Source: Ferruginibacter paludis (GTDB lineage Bacteria; Bacteroidota; Bacteroidia; Chitinophagales; Chitinophagaceae). Taken from it: 64,000 bases of DNA. The DNA is taken from the NCBI RefSeq assembly GCF_030409685.1, contig NZ_JAUFQJ010000007.1:372001-436000 (forward strand), in the 5' to 3' direction. Position 1 is the stretch's first letter; the number at the start of each line of letters is the position of its first letter. This document shows, piece after piece, positions 18,055-27,064 of the stretch. The notes below the pieces were generated by a model. The model saw nothing but the letters and a program-made list of their open reading frames with translations. It was not told where the DNA came from and did not search any database. The translations under genes were made by a program, and so were the position numbers.

Positions 18055-19578
18055 TTATTGACTGTTTCGGAGCGCTATAATTTTCTCTTTTAACAGCATT
18101 GAGTCCACATACTCTTTTAAAACAAAAATACGCGTGCCTTGTTCCCGGGCATAGTTATTTTCAATTGCTCCTGCAGGCAACACTGTTTTAAACAGCTGTC
18201 TTTCCTTTGTAAGCGCTGTATCTGGGTTACCAATATCTTTTACAAGTACAATATTTTTGAGCAGCCTGGCATCATCTAAAAACCATTTATAGTAATCGCC
18301 TTCCAGCATAACGGCTGATATATTTTTATGAGCGGAGTAGTAGTTGATGGCGCCTGCTTCTCCATAATTTTCGCAGAGCACCAGCGTGTGGCTGCTGTCA
18401 GCAATCTGCTCAAACGCCTTGTCCACTTTAAATGCAAGCTCTTTCCAGCCGAGCATGTCGGCAAAATCCTGCGGCAGCGCATGATCTTTTCCATCTTCCC
18501 ATCTTAATAAATCCAGCGCTTTATATCTTGCTGCATTTTGTTGTATAACCGCGGGTGGCTGCAGCGGAAAAGCAATTTTTATCATCGGTATAAAAAGCAA
18601 TAAAGGTATGGCAATGGCAAGCGACCGAAGGTAATATCGCCAGCCGCCGGTTAATATTTTTTCGAGATATACTGCGCCAAAAGCCAGCAGAATTGGATAC
18701 AATCCAACTGCATAATAGCCCTTTGCCTTAAAGAATACAAACAGCAGCAACGTAAAAAGGAATGACCCAAAAAACAGCCGGTATTTGTAAAATGGGGGAT
18801 AAGTAAAAAATGAAATAAAAGCCGCCAGCAAAACAAACAATGAACCGGCAAAGAACAGGATTTGTTCTTTTAGAAAATCACTGCGGTTTACATGTACCAG
18901 TTGGGTGGAGGCCAGGGTTTGCATATGATGTACAACAGGAAAATGATTTTGTATCTGCCAGATAATATTGGGCGAAACAAGCAACAGCGCAACCAACACA
19001 CACCAATACAATTGCCTTGACAAGAATATTTTTCTGTAAGGGGTAAGTAAGATGGCAGGCAACATACCCAATACCAGAAACACAATATTATACTTGTTTA
19101 AGAAACCGAAAGCAAATACTATGGCCGCTTTCATCAGCCATTTTCTATTTTCAGTACTGATAAACTGAACGATGGTATAATAGAACAAGGTCCAAAAAAG
19201 TACATCGGCTGAATTAGGCTGAAATAGAATATTTAATCTTGCCATGCCTGAAAAAAGCAAAGCTGAAGCGCCCAATACCAAAGCAAACAAATTGCCTTTA
19301 AGCGCTTCAATTGTTTTCCATACAACTGTCATGGTAAGCGCTCCAAAAAGGGCCGGAAAAAACTTTACCCAAAAAACACCATTGCCCAGTTGCATAATAA
19401 TCCATGAGATCCAGGAAGTAAATGGCGGAACAGAATCGTAACCCCATGCCAAATGCCTTGCCTGGTCAAGGTGCAGGTATTCATCCCGGTGCAACTCATA
19501 CGCAGGATGGATTAACCATAAATGCATGCAGAGTTTGAATAGTATAAAAAAGAAAAGGAGAAATGTATTTTTTCGCAC
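18055..19578 (-). CDS. GT39-type membrane glycosyltransferase (PMT_2)
   Basis: Integral membrane glycosyltransferase of the PMT_2/ArnT group. The first loop has the catalytic-type acidic motif YELHRDEYLHLDQARHLAWG (residues ~27-46), followed by PPFTSWISWI. Helices span to residue ~360, including RLNILFQPNSADVLFWTLFYY. A soluble domain of about 150 residues follows (GWKELAFKVDKAF, CENYGEAGAINYYSAHKN). Length 507 aa is normal. The start is GTG 19578, with no ATG upstream in frame. It begins the minus-strand run that continues into the YjbR and FUSC genes. Donor sugar and acceptor are unknown. Confidence 0.88.
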   Translation of the reverse strand: MRKNTFLLFFFILFKLCMHLWLIHPAYELHRDEYLHLDQARHLAWGYDSVPPFTSWISWIIMQLGNGVFWVKFFPALFGALTMTVVWKTIEALKGNLFALVLGASALLFSGMARLNILFQPNSADVLFWTLFYYTIVQFISTENRKWLMKAAIVFAFGFLNKYNIVFLVLGMLPAILLTPYRKIFLSRQLYWCVLVALLLVSPNIIWQIQNHFPVVHHMQTLASTQLVHVNRSDFLKEQILFFAGSLFVLLAAFISFFTYPPFYKYRLFFGSFLFTLLLFVFFKAKGYYAVGLYPILLAFGAVYLEKILTGGWRYYLRSLAIAIPLLLFIPMIKIAFPLQPPAVIQQNAARYKALDLLRWEDGKDHALPQDFADMLGWKELAFKVDKAFEQIADSSHTLVLCENYGEAGAINYYSAHKNISAVMLEGDYYKWFLDDARLLKNIVLVKDIGNPDTALTKERQLFKTVLPAGAIENNYAREQGTRIFVLKEYVDSMLLKEKIIALRNSQ

Positions 19579-19675
19579 GACAGTTTTTTGAAAGCTAAAG
19601 TTAATTCACCAACTATTCATTGAAACATTGTATTACTCCTCTTTTATATTGTTTTAAAAAAAGCAGCAAAAAAAG

Positions 19676-19706
19676 TTGCATAAATAAACTGTTGCTTATA
19701 AATTTG
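19676..19706 (+). promoter_or_regulatory. Promoter of the ArsR-SRPBCC operon
   Basis: TTG at 19676-19678, a 20-bp spacer, and TAAATTTG at 19699-19706. This matches the Bacteroidota vegetative promoter (TTG, ~19-20 bp, TAnnTTTG). The ArsR start codon is 30 bp downstream of the -7 box. Confidence 0.72.
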
Positions 19707-19721
19707 TAACCGAACGGTTAC
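19706..19721 (+). promoter_or_regulatory. Operator-like palindrome, likely ArsR site
   Basis: GTAACCGAACGGTTAC is an inverted repeat with perfect 7-bp arms around AA. It begins at the last base of the -7 box and covers the expected transcription start, where a bound dimer would block initiation. Autoregulation by the downstream ArsR protein is the natural inference. Confidence 0.65.
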
Positions 19722-19735
19722 ATAATAGTTAACTC

Positions 19736-20086
19736 ATGAGAAGAGATGTTTTTCAGGCGGTATCGGACCCAACACGCAGGGAAATTATTCACCTGCTTGC
19801 CAATAAAAAATTAAATCTGAATGCAGTGGCAGAAAACTTTCCAATCAGCCGGCCAGCCATCTCAAAACACATTAAAATATTAGCTGAATGCGGGCTGATT
19901 GTAATTGAGCAGCGGGGGCGGGACAGGTTTTGTGAGGTGAAACTGTACAAGTTGGGAGAGATATCCAAATGGGTAGATCAATACCGCAAATTCTGGGAGG
20001 CTAAGCTGGATAGCCTGGAAAATTATTTAACTGAATTGCAAACAAAATCAAACATACATCAACATGGAAGCAAACAAAAAAAGTAA
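19736..20086 (+). CDS. ArsR-family transcriptional regulator
   Basis: Small winged-helix repressor (116 aa) of the ArsR type. VFQAVSDPTRREIIHLLANK is the N-terminal signature. LNAVAENFPISRPAISKHIKIL is the helix-turn-helix, and LIVIEQRGRDRF the wing. No ELCVC-like metal motif is visible, so it is probably not a classic metal sensor. It belongs to the subgroup that pairs with SRPBCC (AHSA1) proteins. Its 3' end overlaps the first SRPBCC gene by 23 bp. A promoter and a palindrome overlapping it lie just upstream, implying autorepression. The ligand is unknown. Confidence 0.92.
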   Translation: MRRDVFQAVSDPTRREIIHLLANKKLNLNAVAENFPISRPAISKHIKILAECGLIVIEQRGRDRFCEVKLYKLGEISKWVDQYRKFWEAKLDSLENYLTELQTKSNIHQHGSKQKK

Positions 20087-20546
20087 TAGTACTGCCGGCC
20101 GTGAATTATTAGTATCACGTCTGCTGAATGCACCAAGGGAACTTGTTTGGGAAATATGGACTAATCCTGAACACATAGCCAACTGGTGGGGTCCGGAAGG
20201 ATTTTCGAATACAATAAATACAATGGATGTGAAGCCGGGCGGGGAGTGGAACCTGGTGATGCACGGGCCGGATGGAACTGATTATAAAAACAAAAGTATT
20301 TTCAGGGAAGTAATAGAACCGGAACGGATTGTGTACGAACATGTGTCTGCTCCAAAATTTTTGGCTACCATCACTTTCACGGAAAAAGGTAAACAAACAT
20401 TGCTGGAATGGCACATGCTTTTTGAAACTGCAGAACAGTTTGAGCAGGTAGTTAAAACCTTTAAAGCAGATGAGGGACTTAAACAGAATGTAGAAAAGCT
20501 GGCTAAATTTCTTGATCAATTCTATCAAGCCAAACATGCATTATAA
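20064..20546 (+). CDS. SRPBCC (AHSA1-like) domain protein, first copy
   Basis: Single START-like/SRPBCC domain (160 aa) forming a hydrophobic ligand pocket. It begins with the family pattern LLVSRLLNAPRELVWEIWTNPEHIANWWGP (in part), followed by MDVKPGGEWNLVMHGPDG and FREVIEPERIVYEH. The late helix is FKADEGLKQNVEKLAKFL. Known family roles are small-molecule binding and chaperone-cofactor-like activity; the ligand is not inferable. It is translationally coupled to the ArsR gene (23-bp overlap) and followed 26 bp later by a second SRPBCC gene. Confidence 0.9.
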   Translation: MEANKKSNSTAGRELLVSRLLNAPRELVWEIWTNPEHIANWWGPEGFSNTINTMDVKPGGEWNLVMHGPDGTDYKNKSIFREVIEPERIVYEHVSAPKFLATITFTEKGKQTLLEWHMLFETAEQFEQVVKTFKADEGLKQNVEKLAKFLDQFYQAKHAL

Positions 20547-20572
20547 TTCACTCATTCAATAAATTTAAGTAT

Positions 20573-21010
20573 ATGAATACTGAGTCAGTCGTAACGGAGC
20601 GTTTGTTTGATGCTCCTGTTGCAACAGTATGGAAAGCACTTACAGATAAAGATGAAATGAAAAAATGGTATTTCGATCTTCTGGAATTTAAACCAGAGAA
20701 GGGTTTTCAATTCGAGTTTATGGGCGGAAGGCCCGATGGAATACAATACAGGCATCTTTGCGAAATAACCGATGTTGTACCTGAAAAAATATTGGCGTAT
20801 AGCTGGCGGTATGATGGTTATCCAGGTAATTCGATTGTAACGTTTGAATTGACTGAAAAGGGGAGTAAGACGTTGCTTAAACTTACCCATACCGGCCTGG
20901 AAACGTTTCCGCAAGATAATCCTGATTTTGACAAAAAGAATTTTATGGAAGGATGGAATCACATCGTCAATATTTCACTGAAAGATTTTCTTGAAGGTGT
21001 AAAAGCCTGA
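20573..21010 (+). CDS. SRPBCC (AHSA1-like) domain protein, second copy
   Basis: Second SRPBCC domain protein of the operon (145 aa). Matching segments are TERLFDAPVATVWKALTDKD, MKKWYFDLLEFKPEKGFQFE, CEITDVVPEKILAYSWRYDG and GWNHIVNISLKDFLEG. It resembles the first copy in layout but is clearly diverged, so the pair is an old duplication or two separate specificities. It ends the operon; a hairpin 31 bp downstream probably serves both this gene and the opposing lon gene. Confidence 0.9.
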   Translation: MNTESVVTERLFDAPVATVWKALTDKDEMKKWYFDLLEFKPEKGFQFEFMGGRPDGIQYRHLCEITDVVPEKILAYSWRYDGYPGNSIVTFELTEKGSKTLLKLTHTGLETFPQDNPDFDKKNFMEGWNHIVNISLKDFLEGVKA

Positions 21011-21040
21011 ATCGCCTCCATCTGCAAAATGCTGCAAAAA

Positions 21041-21070
21041 AAATTCCCACCGGAGAGCCGGCGGGAATTT
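21041..21070. terminator. Bidirectional terminator between SRPBCC and lon
   Basis: AAATTCCCACCGG, loop AGAG, CCGGCGGGAATTT: a 13-position stem with one A-C mismatch. Read on the minus strand it is followed by a run of eight T, so it should end the lon transcript. On the plus strand the trailing sequence TTTTCTT is weaker. Confidence 0.75.
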
Positions 21071-21201
21071 TCTTAACCCTTAAAACAACCAACATTATTA
21101 TGTTGATACTTATACAACACTACATACGTAGGATGGTTGTAAATGGTTTGCTCATATTTTAAAAAAATATGTTAAAGCAATTTTATCTTGTTAATGTAAC
21201 A

Positions 21202-23601
21202 CTATGATAAAGCAATGTCCAGCACCTGCTGCATTGTTTTTACATAATGAAATTTAGTGCCTTTGATAAAAGATGGATTTATCTCCAGCACATCTTTTTC
21301 ATTTTGCCAGCACATGATGATTTCCTTTATGCCGGAGCGTTTGGCCGCCAGTACTTTTTCTTTAATGCCACCCACCGGTAATACTTGTCCCCGGAGGGTA
21401 ATCTCACCGGTCATGGCGAGGTACGATTTTATCCTGCGGCCGGTAAAGGCGCTTGCCAATGCGGTCATCATTGTAATACCTGCGCTGGGCCCGTCTTTTG
21501 GAACAGCTCCTTCCGGCACGTGAATATGAACGTTCTTTTTGTTAAACATCTCCGGATCAATATTCAGCTTCTTGGCATTTACCTGAAGCCATGTGTAAGC
21601 TGTAGATGCACTTTCCTTCATTACATTCCCCAGGTTACCAGTCATTTTCAATTCGCCCTTACCGTCGCTTAAACTGATTTCAATAAAAAGAATATCACCG
21701 CCAACATAGGTCCAGGCCAAGCCAACGGCCACACCGGCCATGTTAGCTGTTTTATACATTTCGTTGCTAAATCGCGGCTTACCCAAAATGCGTTCTACAT
21801 CGTTGGACGTTAGGGTAGGTTTTAATTTATTTTTGGTGGCATACTGCATTGCAAGGTTCCGCATCACTGCAGCCAGTTGCCTGTCAAGGTCCCTCACGCC
21901 GCTTTCACGGGTATAATCTTCAATTACTTTTTCAATTACTTTATCACTTGCTTTTACTGTTACATTTTTTAAACCATGCGCTTCTTTTTGCTTTGGAATT
22001 AAATGTTGCTTGGCTATTTCAATTTTTTCTTCAACAGCATAACCACTCAGGTCAATAATCTCCAAACGGTCTCTTAAAGCCGGTTGAATATTACTGATGT
22101 TATTAGCGGTGGCAATAAACAACACTTTGCTGAGATCATATTCCAACTCCAGGTAATTATCGTAGAAGGTATTGTTTTGTTCCGGATCCAACACTTCCAA
22201 AAGGGCAGACGACGGATCTCCACGTTGATCGTTGCCTACCTTATCAATTTCATCCAGTATCATTACCGGGTTACTGCTTTTTATTTTGCGGATAGACTGA
22301 ATAATTCGGCCGGGCATGGCGCCGATATAGGTTTTGCGGTGACCACGTATTTCGCTTTCATCATGCAAGCCGCCCAGGCTTACCCTTACATATTTCCTGG
22401 CGATGGCATGCGCAATGCTTTTACCCAAGCTTGTTTTACCAATTCCGGGAGGGCCTACGAAGCAAAGAATGGGGCTCTTCATATCACCCTTTAATTTTAG
22501 TACGGCCAGGTATTCGAGTATGCGTTCCTTTATTTTATGCATTCCGTAATGATCATGATCCAATACTTTACGGGCTTTTTTAAGGTCGTAACTATCCGCA
22601 GTGTAATCTTCCCACGGCAGGTCCAACATCAGGTCAAGGTGATTGTACACTACCGAATAATCCGGAGTGCTGGGGTGCATTCTTTCCAGTTTCTCGGCAC
22701 CCTTAATAAACATTTCCTTTGCAGCAACGGGCCATTTTTTTGTTTCTGCCTTTTTAAGCATTTCTTTTACCTCTGCAACATTGTCGCCACCTAACTCTTC
22801 TTTAATGGCTTTCATCTGTTGCTGCAAAAAATATTCTTTCTGCTGCTTATCAAGTTCCGCCCGTGTCTTGTTGGTTACTTTGTTTTTAAGTTCTGTGTAT
22901 TGCAGTTCGGTCTGCATCAGGTTCATCAGCAATTCTGCCCTTGCCTTAATATTATTGATCACCAGCAAGCGCTGTTTGTCCTTGATATCACTGTTTAAAT
23001 TACTGCTGACAAAATGAATCAGGAAGGACGGGTTCTCGATATTCTTTAAAATAATGGCTGCCTCGCTGGGCAGGTTGGGAGAAATATTTACAATCTGCGA
23101 AGCAAGATCTTTGATGCTTCCTACCATTGCATCAAAATCACTATCGTCTTTCAAAACTTCTTCTTCCAGCGTTTTTATTCGTGCCTTAAAATAGGGATCT
23201 TCCGAAATAATCTCTTCAACCTTAAATCTCCTTTTACCCTGGATGATTATAGTTGTTCCACCATCGGGCATCTTGATCATTTTAGCTATTTTGGCGACGG
23301 TACCAATTTCTTCCAAATCACTTACTGTGGGCTCTTCTACGGTACTGTCTTTTTGCGCTATTACACCTATCAATTTGTCAGCCTTGTAAGCGTCGGTTAC
23401 AGCCTTTATACTCTTATCCCTGCCAACGGTTATAGGTAAAACGATGCCTGGAAACAGTACGGTGTTGCGTAAGGGTAAAAGGGGTAATTCTTCCGGAATG
23501 GCCTGTGTGTCGTTGTCTTCGCTGCCATCCTCATTTAGTGGAATAAGCGGCATAAACTCCATTTCCTCTTCCAAACCGGGCATAAAAAATTTGTTATCCA
23601 T
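21202..23601 (-). CDS. lon: ATP-dependent Lon protease
   Basis: Cytoplasmic AAA+ serine protease that degrades misfolded and regulatory proteins. The Lon N-terminal substrate domain covers ~40-240 (LPLLPLRNTVLFPGIVLPIT). The ATPase has Walker A GPPGIGKTSLGK near 380, Walker B VMILDEIDKV, and the Lon-specific GLHDESEIRGHRKTYIGAMP. In the protease domain the catalytic Ser is in KDGPSAG (about S706) and the Lys in GGIKEK (about K749). Length 799 aa is full. It is divergent from the CCA-adding enzyme gene, with 187 bp between the chosen starts. Confidence 0.97.
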   Translation of the reverse strand: MDNKFFMPGLEEEMEFMPLIPLNEDGSEDNDTQAIPEELPLLPLRNTVLFPGIVLPITVGRDKSIKAVTDAYKADKLIGVIAQKDSTVEEPTVSDLEEIGTVAKIAKMIKMPDGGTTIIIQGKRRFKVEEIISEDPYFKARIKTLEEEVLKDDSDFDAMVGSIKDLASQIVNISPNLPSEAAIILKNIENPSFLIHFVSSNLNSDIKDKQRLLVINNIKARAELLMNLMQTELQYTELKNKVTNKTRAELDKQQKEYFLQQQMKAIKEELGGDNVAEVKEMLKKAETKKWPVAAKEMFIKGAEKLERMHPSTPDYSVVYNHLDLMLDLPWEDYTADSYDLKKARKVLDHDHYGMHKIKERILEYLAVLKLKGDMKSPILCFVGPPGIGKTSLGKSIAHAIARKYVRVSLGGLHDESEIRGHRKTYIGAMPGRIIQSIRKIKSSNPVMILDEIDKVGNDQRGDPSSALLEVLDPEQNNTFYDNYLELEYDLSKVLFIATANNISNIQPALRDRLEIIDLSGYAVEEKIEIAKQHLIPKQKEAHGLKNVTVKASDKVIEKVIEDYTRESGVRDLDRQLAAVMRNLAMQYATKNKLKPTLTSNDVERILGKPRFSNEMYKTANMAGVAVGLAWTYVGGDILFIEISLSDGKGELKMTGNLGNVMKESASTAYTWLQVNAKKLNIDPEMFNKKNVHIHVPEGAVPKDGPSAGITMMTALASAFTGRRIKSYLAMTGEITLRGQVLPVGGIKEKVLAAKRSGIKEIIMCWQNEKDVLEINPSFIKGTKFHYVKTMQQVLDIALS

Positions 23602-23788
23602 AATTTATTCAATATAAAGCCAAATTGTCAAAATGCAGGCTGATTGCAGCACATTTTTGATGGCGCTGTATATAGTCAACATTGATGCCGGAACACTGAA
23701 CCAATTGAAAATTCAAAACCGAATCGAAATAACTGGTAGTTTACCGATAACTATTTTTAATTTCTATTTGAACGATCTTCGCAGCATT

Positions 23789-25207
23789 ATGTATATTAAT
23801 TGCTCTCCTACAGAACTGTTAATCTTTAAAAAAATTGCACAGGCTGCGGCAGGCTTGCACGTTGACTGCTATTTAATTGGTGGCTTTGTCAGAGATTCCA
23901 TAATTGGTAGAAATACGAAAGATATTGATATCGTTTGCACCGGCGATGGAATTGAGCTGGCGCACGCTGTGGCGGTTTTATTCAGCCCCAAACCTGTGGT
24001 GAATTACTTTAAAAATTTTGGTACGGCACAGATCAAAGTAAAGGATACCGAGATCGAATTTGTGGGCGCAAGGAAAGAAAGCTACTCTTATGAAAGCCGG
24101 AAACCGCAGGTAGAAGCAGGTTCATTAAGTGACGACCAGGACAGAAGAGATTTCACAATCAATGCGCTTGCCATTAGTTTAAACAGGGAAAATTTTGGCG
24201 ATCTGCTGGATCCTTTTAACGGAATCAGTGACATAGAACAAAAGATCATCAGAACACCGCTGCCGCCCGCACAAACATTTATAGACGATCCATTGCGGAT
24301 GATGCGTGCTATCCGATTTGCAGCCCAGTTAGGTTTTAGCATTGAAGAAAAAACTTTTCATGCAATTGGTGAGAACAAAGAGCGCATTAAAATTGTAAGT
24401 GGAGAGCGCATAGCCGATGAGTTAAATAAAATACTGTTGTGCAAAAAGCCTTCAGTTGGTTTTGACTTATTGTATAAGAGCGGGTTACTGAAAATCATTT
24501 TTCCGCAGATGGTACTACTCGCCGGTGCCGAATACATTGATGGAAAGGGGCATAAAGATAATTTTTACCACACGCTGCAGGTGGTGGACAATATAGCAGA
24601 AAATACGAACGATTTGTGGTTAAGATGGGCAGCCGTTTTACACGACATAGCAAAACCCGCAACAAAAAAATTTGAACCGGGCCATGGCTGGACTTTTCAT
24701 GGGCATGAAGTAGTTGGAGGCAGAATGGTGCCTAAAATTTTTGCGCAGCTAAAACTGCCGCAAAATGAAAAAATGCGTTTTGTTCGGAAACTGGTTGAGT
24801 TACATTTAAGGCCTATCAGTTTAACAAAAGAAAATATAACCGACTCTGCCATACGCAGGTTGCTTTTTGATGCAGGAGAAGATTTTGATGCCCTGATGAC
24901 TTTATGCAGGGCCGATATCACCAGCAAAAACAAACAAAAAGTAAAACGATACCTGGACAATTTTGAAATGGTATGCGAGCGTTGTGCTGAAGTAGAAGCC
25001 AGCGATCAGTTGCGAAACTGGCAGCCGCCGATAACCGGCGAAATGATTATGCAAACATTTAACCTGCCACCGGGCCGGATGGTGGGGGATTTAAAAAATG
25101 CTATCAGGGAGGCCATTCTGGAAGGCGAAATTCCGAATGAATATGAGGCGGCTTTTAATTTTATGGTTAAAAAAGCAACCGGTATGGGCCTTTTGTATAA
25201 AGCATGA
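23789..25207 (+). CDS. CCA-adding tRNA nucleotidyltransferase with HD domain
   Basis: Adds or repairs the 3' CCA of tRNAs. The class II polymerase-beta-type head has YLIGGFVRDSIIGRNTKDID (residues ~28-47) with the two metal Asp in DID. Then come DDQDRRDFTINALA and the nucleotide-binding DDPLRMMRAIRFAAQLGF. A C-terminal HD domain has GHKDNFYHTLQVVDNIAE, AAVLHDIAKPAT and HGHEVVGG. ATG 23789 (472 aa) is preferred over an in-frame ATG at 23633, because the conserved domain starts soon after 23789 and the extra 52 residues are atypical. It is divergent from lon and is followed by the pRiA4b ORF-3-like gene after 41 bp. Confidence 0.93.
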   Translation: MYINCSPTELLIFKKIAQAAAGLHVDCYLIGGFVRDSIIGRNTKDIDIVCTGDGIELAHAVAVLFSPKPVVNYFKNFGTAQIKVKDTEIEFVGARKESYSYESRKPQVEAGSLSDDQDRRDFTINALAISLNRENFGDLLDPFNGISDIEQKIIRTPLPPAQTFIDDPLRMMRAIRFAAQLGFSIEEKTFHAIGENKERIKIVSGERIADELNKILLCKKPSVGFDLLYKSGLLKIIFPQMVLLAGAEYIDGKGHKDNFYHTLQVVDNIAENTNDLWLRWAAVLHDIAKPATKKFEPGHGWTFHGHEVVGGRMVPKIFAQLKLPQNEKMRFVRKLVELHLRPISLTKENITDSAIRRLLFDAGEDFDALMTLCRADITSKNKQKVKRYLDNFEMVCERCAEVEASDQLRNWQPPITGEMIMQTFNLPPGRMVGDLKNAIREAILEGEIPNEYEAAFNFMVKKATGMGLLYKA

Positions 25208-25248
25208 TTAAATATTATTATTCCATTTTCAATTTGTAATTTTACAGC

Positions 25249-25830
25249 ATGGCAATACTAAAATTCAGAATTTACTGGGAAGATGATGATAGCGTTTACA
25301 GAGATGTGGTGATCAAGCACACACAAAATTTTGCGGATTTGCACCTGGCTATTTTAAAAAGTTTTGAGTTTGATAATAAGCACAAAGCCACTTTTTACCG
25401 CAGCAACGATAACTGGTTGAGGGGCCGGGAAATTTCCCTGGAAAAATACTCTGACAAGGTTTACAAAGTAGATCCGCTGATGATGACGGAAGTTACCATG
25501 GGTTCCGAAATTAAGGATCCCAATCAGAAGTTTATTTACGTGTACGACTTTAATAAGTTCTGGACTTTTATGGTTGAGCTCATCAATGTGGATAAGGAAG
25601 AAAATAAAAAACTTACTTACCCCGTGTGCATCCGTACAGAAGGAATAGCACCCTCTCAATACGGCACTAAAGGATTGATCGATAAACGTCTTGCCGAAGT
25701 AGAAGAGAAATACGATCTCAATGCCGCCGCCATGCTGGAGGGTTTCAGCCAGGAGGACGAAGATGGCAATGCCGCCGAAAGCACAGAAGAAGATGCCGCC
25801 GCAGGCGAAGAAAGCCAGGAAGACTTTTAG
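25249..25830 (+). CDS. Plasmid pRiA4b ORF-3-like family protein
   Basis: 193-residue protein of the pRiA4b ORF-3-like (IS1096 TnpR-like) fold. Signatures are KFRIYWEDDDSVYRDVVIKHTQNFADLHLAIL at the start, ATFYRSNDNWLRGREI, and the late FIYVYDFNKFWTFMVELINV. The family occurs in cellular and mobile contexts with no settled function; nothing mobile lies here. The last ~30 residues are strongly acidic (DEDGNAAESTEEDAAAGEES), suggesting a disordered tail. It follows the CCA-adding gene closely on the same strand and is followed by an inverted-repeat element. Confidence 0.82.
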   Translation: MAILKFRIYWEDDDSVYRDVVIKHTQNFADLHLAILKSFEFDNKHKATFYRSNDNWLRGREISLEKYSDKVYKVDPLMMTEVTMGSEIKDPNQKFIYVYDFNKFWTFMVELINVDKEENKKLTYPVCIRTEGIAPSQYGTKGLIDKRLAEVEEKYDLNAAAMLEGFSQEDEDGNAAESTEEDAAAGEESQEDF

Positions 25831-25840
25831 TTTAATGGAT

Positions 25841-26010
25841 AATTGGTTAATGGATAATTTCTTAGTCTTTACGCCATTTTCTTTTTCGCAATGAGCTCAT
25901 TCTGTTATCATGTTTCAACCAGAATGCTATGAATTCTTAAGCCTTCATTCCATAACTTATAGATTTTGGAGTTGAAAAATTATCCATTATCAATTAGAAA
26001 ATTATCAATT
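25841..26010. repeat. Imperfect inverted-repeat element before miaA
   Basis: Left arm AATTGGTTAATGGATAATTT (25841-25860) pairs with right arm AAAATTATCCATTATCAATT (25976-25995) except for one mismatch and an indel. A partial second right arm AAAATTATCAATT lies at 25998-26010. About 115 bp of non-coding AT-rich sequence separates the arms. The layout is like a small non-autonomous element. It fills the gap between the pRiA4b ORF-3-like gene and miaA. Confidence 0.6.
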
Positions 26011-26032
26011 CCCGTTAGGGATAATTTCATTA

Positions 26033-26932
26033 ATGAAAAAGACTTGTATCATTATTGTCGGCCCAACCGCTGTGGGTAAAACGGCAATGGCAGTTCAACT
26101 GGCACAGCATTTTTCTACTGAAATTATTTCTGCAGATAGTCGCCAGTGCTTTAAAGAGTTGAACATCGGTGTGGCCAAACCTTCGGCGCAGGAACTGGCT
26201 TTGGTAAAGCATTACTTCATCAGTTCTCATTCCATCCATGAAACCGTTAACACTGCGGTATTTGAACAATATGCGCTTGCAAAGGCAAAAAAGATTTTTG
26301 AAAAAAATGATATTGCCGTAATGGTTGGTGGCACCGGTTTATACGTAAAAACATTTGCGCATGGTATTGATGAAGTACCTGTGATCAAGCCATCTGTACG
26401 GGAGCAAATTATTGCAGATTACGAATGGGAAGGACTGGAATGGCTGCAAAAAGAAGTTGAAAAGAAAGATCCGCTGTATTTTGAAAAAGGCGAAATAAAA
26501 AATCCCCAGCGTTTAATGAGGGCATTGGAAGTGAAGTTGTCAACCGGCAAATCGATTATTGAATTTCAGACGCAGCAGTCAAAGAAAAGAGATTTTAATA
26601 TCATTACCATCGGGCTGGAAATACCCCGCGAAGAGTTGGTTAAAAGAATCAACTGCAGGGTAGATGCAATGATGAAACAAGGCCTGCTGGATGAAGTGAA
26701 AAAAATGATGCCATTCAAGGATTTAAATGCCTTGCAGACAGTTGGCTACAGAGAATTAATTGGACACCTGATTGGAGATCTTTCGCTGGAAGATGCTGTA
26801 GAGGCCATTAAAATAAATACCCGCCAGTACGCAAAACGCCAGATGACCTGGTTTAAAAAAGATACGACCGTTCAATGGTGTAAACCTGCTGCCGATGATG
26901 TACTGCCTCGAATAAATAACTTGCTTAAATAA
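26033..26932 (+). CDS. miaA: tRNA dimethylallyltransferase MiaA
   Basis: Transfers a dimethylallyl group to N6 of A37 in tRNAs that read codons starting with U. The P-loop is IIIVGPTAVGKTAMA at residues ~6-20. ISADSRQCFKELNIGVAKP carries the catalytic Asp and substrate-binding residues. Further matches are VMVGGTGLYVKTFAHGID and, near the end, LQTVGYRELIGHL and INTRQYAKRQMTWFKKD. Length 299 aa is standard. ATG 26033 follows the inverted-repeat element, whose last arm ends 22 bp upstream, so that element may carry or disturb its promoter. Confidence 0.96.
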   Translation: MKKTCIIIVGPTAVGKTAMAVQLAQHFSTEIISADSRQCFKELNIGVAKPSAQELALVKHYFISSHSIHETVNTAVFEQYALAKAKKIFEKNDIAVMVGGTGLYVKTFAHGIDEVPVIKPSVREQIIADYEWEGLEWLQKEVEKKDPLYFEKGEIKNPQRLMRALEVKLSTGKSIIEFQTQQSKKRDFNIITIGLEIPREELVKRINCRVDAMMKQGLLDEVKKMMPFKDLNALQTVGYRELIGHLIGDLSLEDAVEAIKINTRQYAKRQMTWFKKDTTVQWCKPAADDVLPRINNLLK

Positions 26933-27064
26933 TTCAGTAGAAATCTGACTACACTTTAATTATCCCGTTCTCACACTTCTCGAACTTTCATTACAGTAAT
27001 TTTCCGCCTTAATATCTGATGAAAAATGGGTAAGGCGATATAAATAGCAATTGCCCACTCCTGT

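Noticed and set aside
23633..23788. 52-residue N-terminal extension of the CCA-adding enzyme
   Set aside because: It lies in the divergent lon promoter region and is not conserved-looking; ATG 23789 precedes the known domain.
25249..25830. Transposon passenger gene
   Set aside because: The family name recalls IS1096, but no transposase, inverted ends or target duplication flank the gene.
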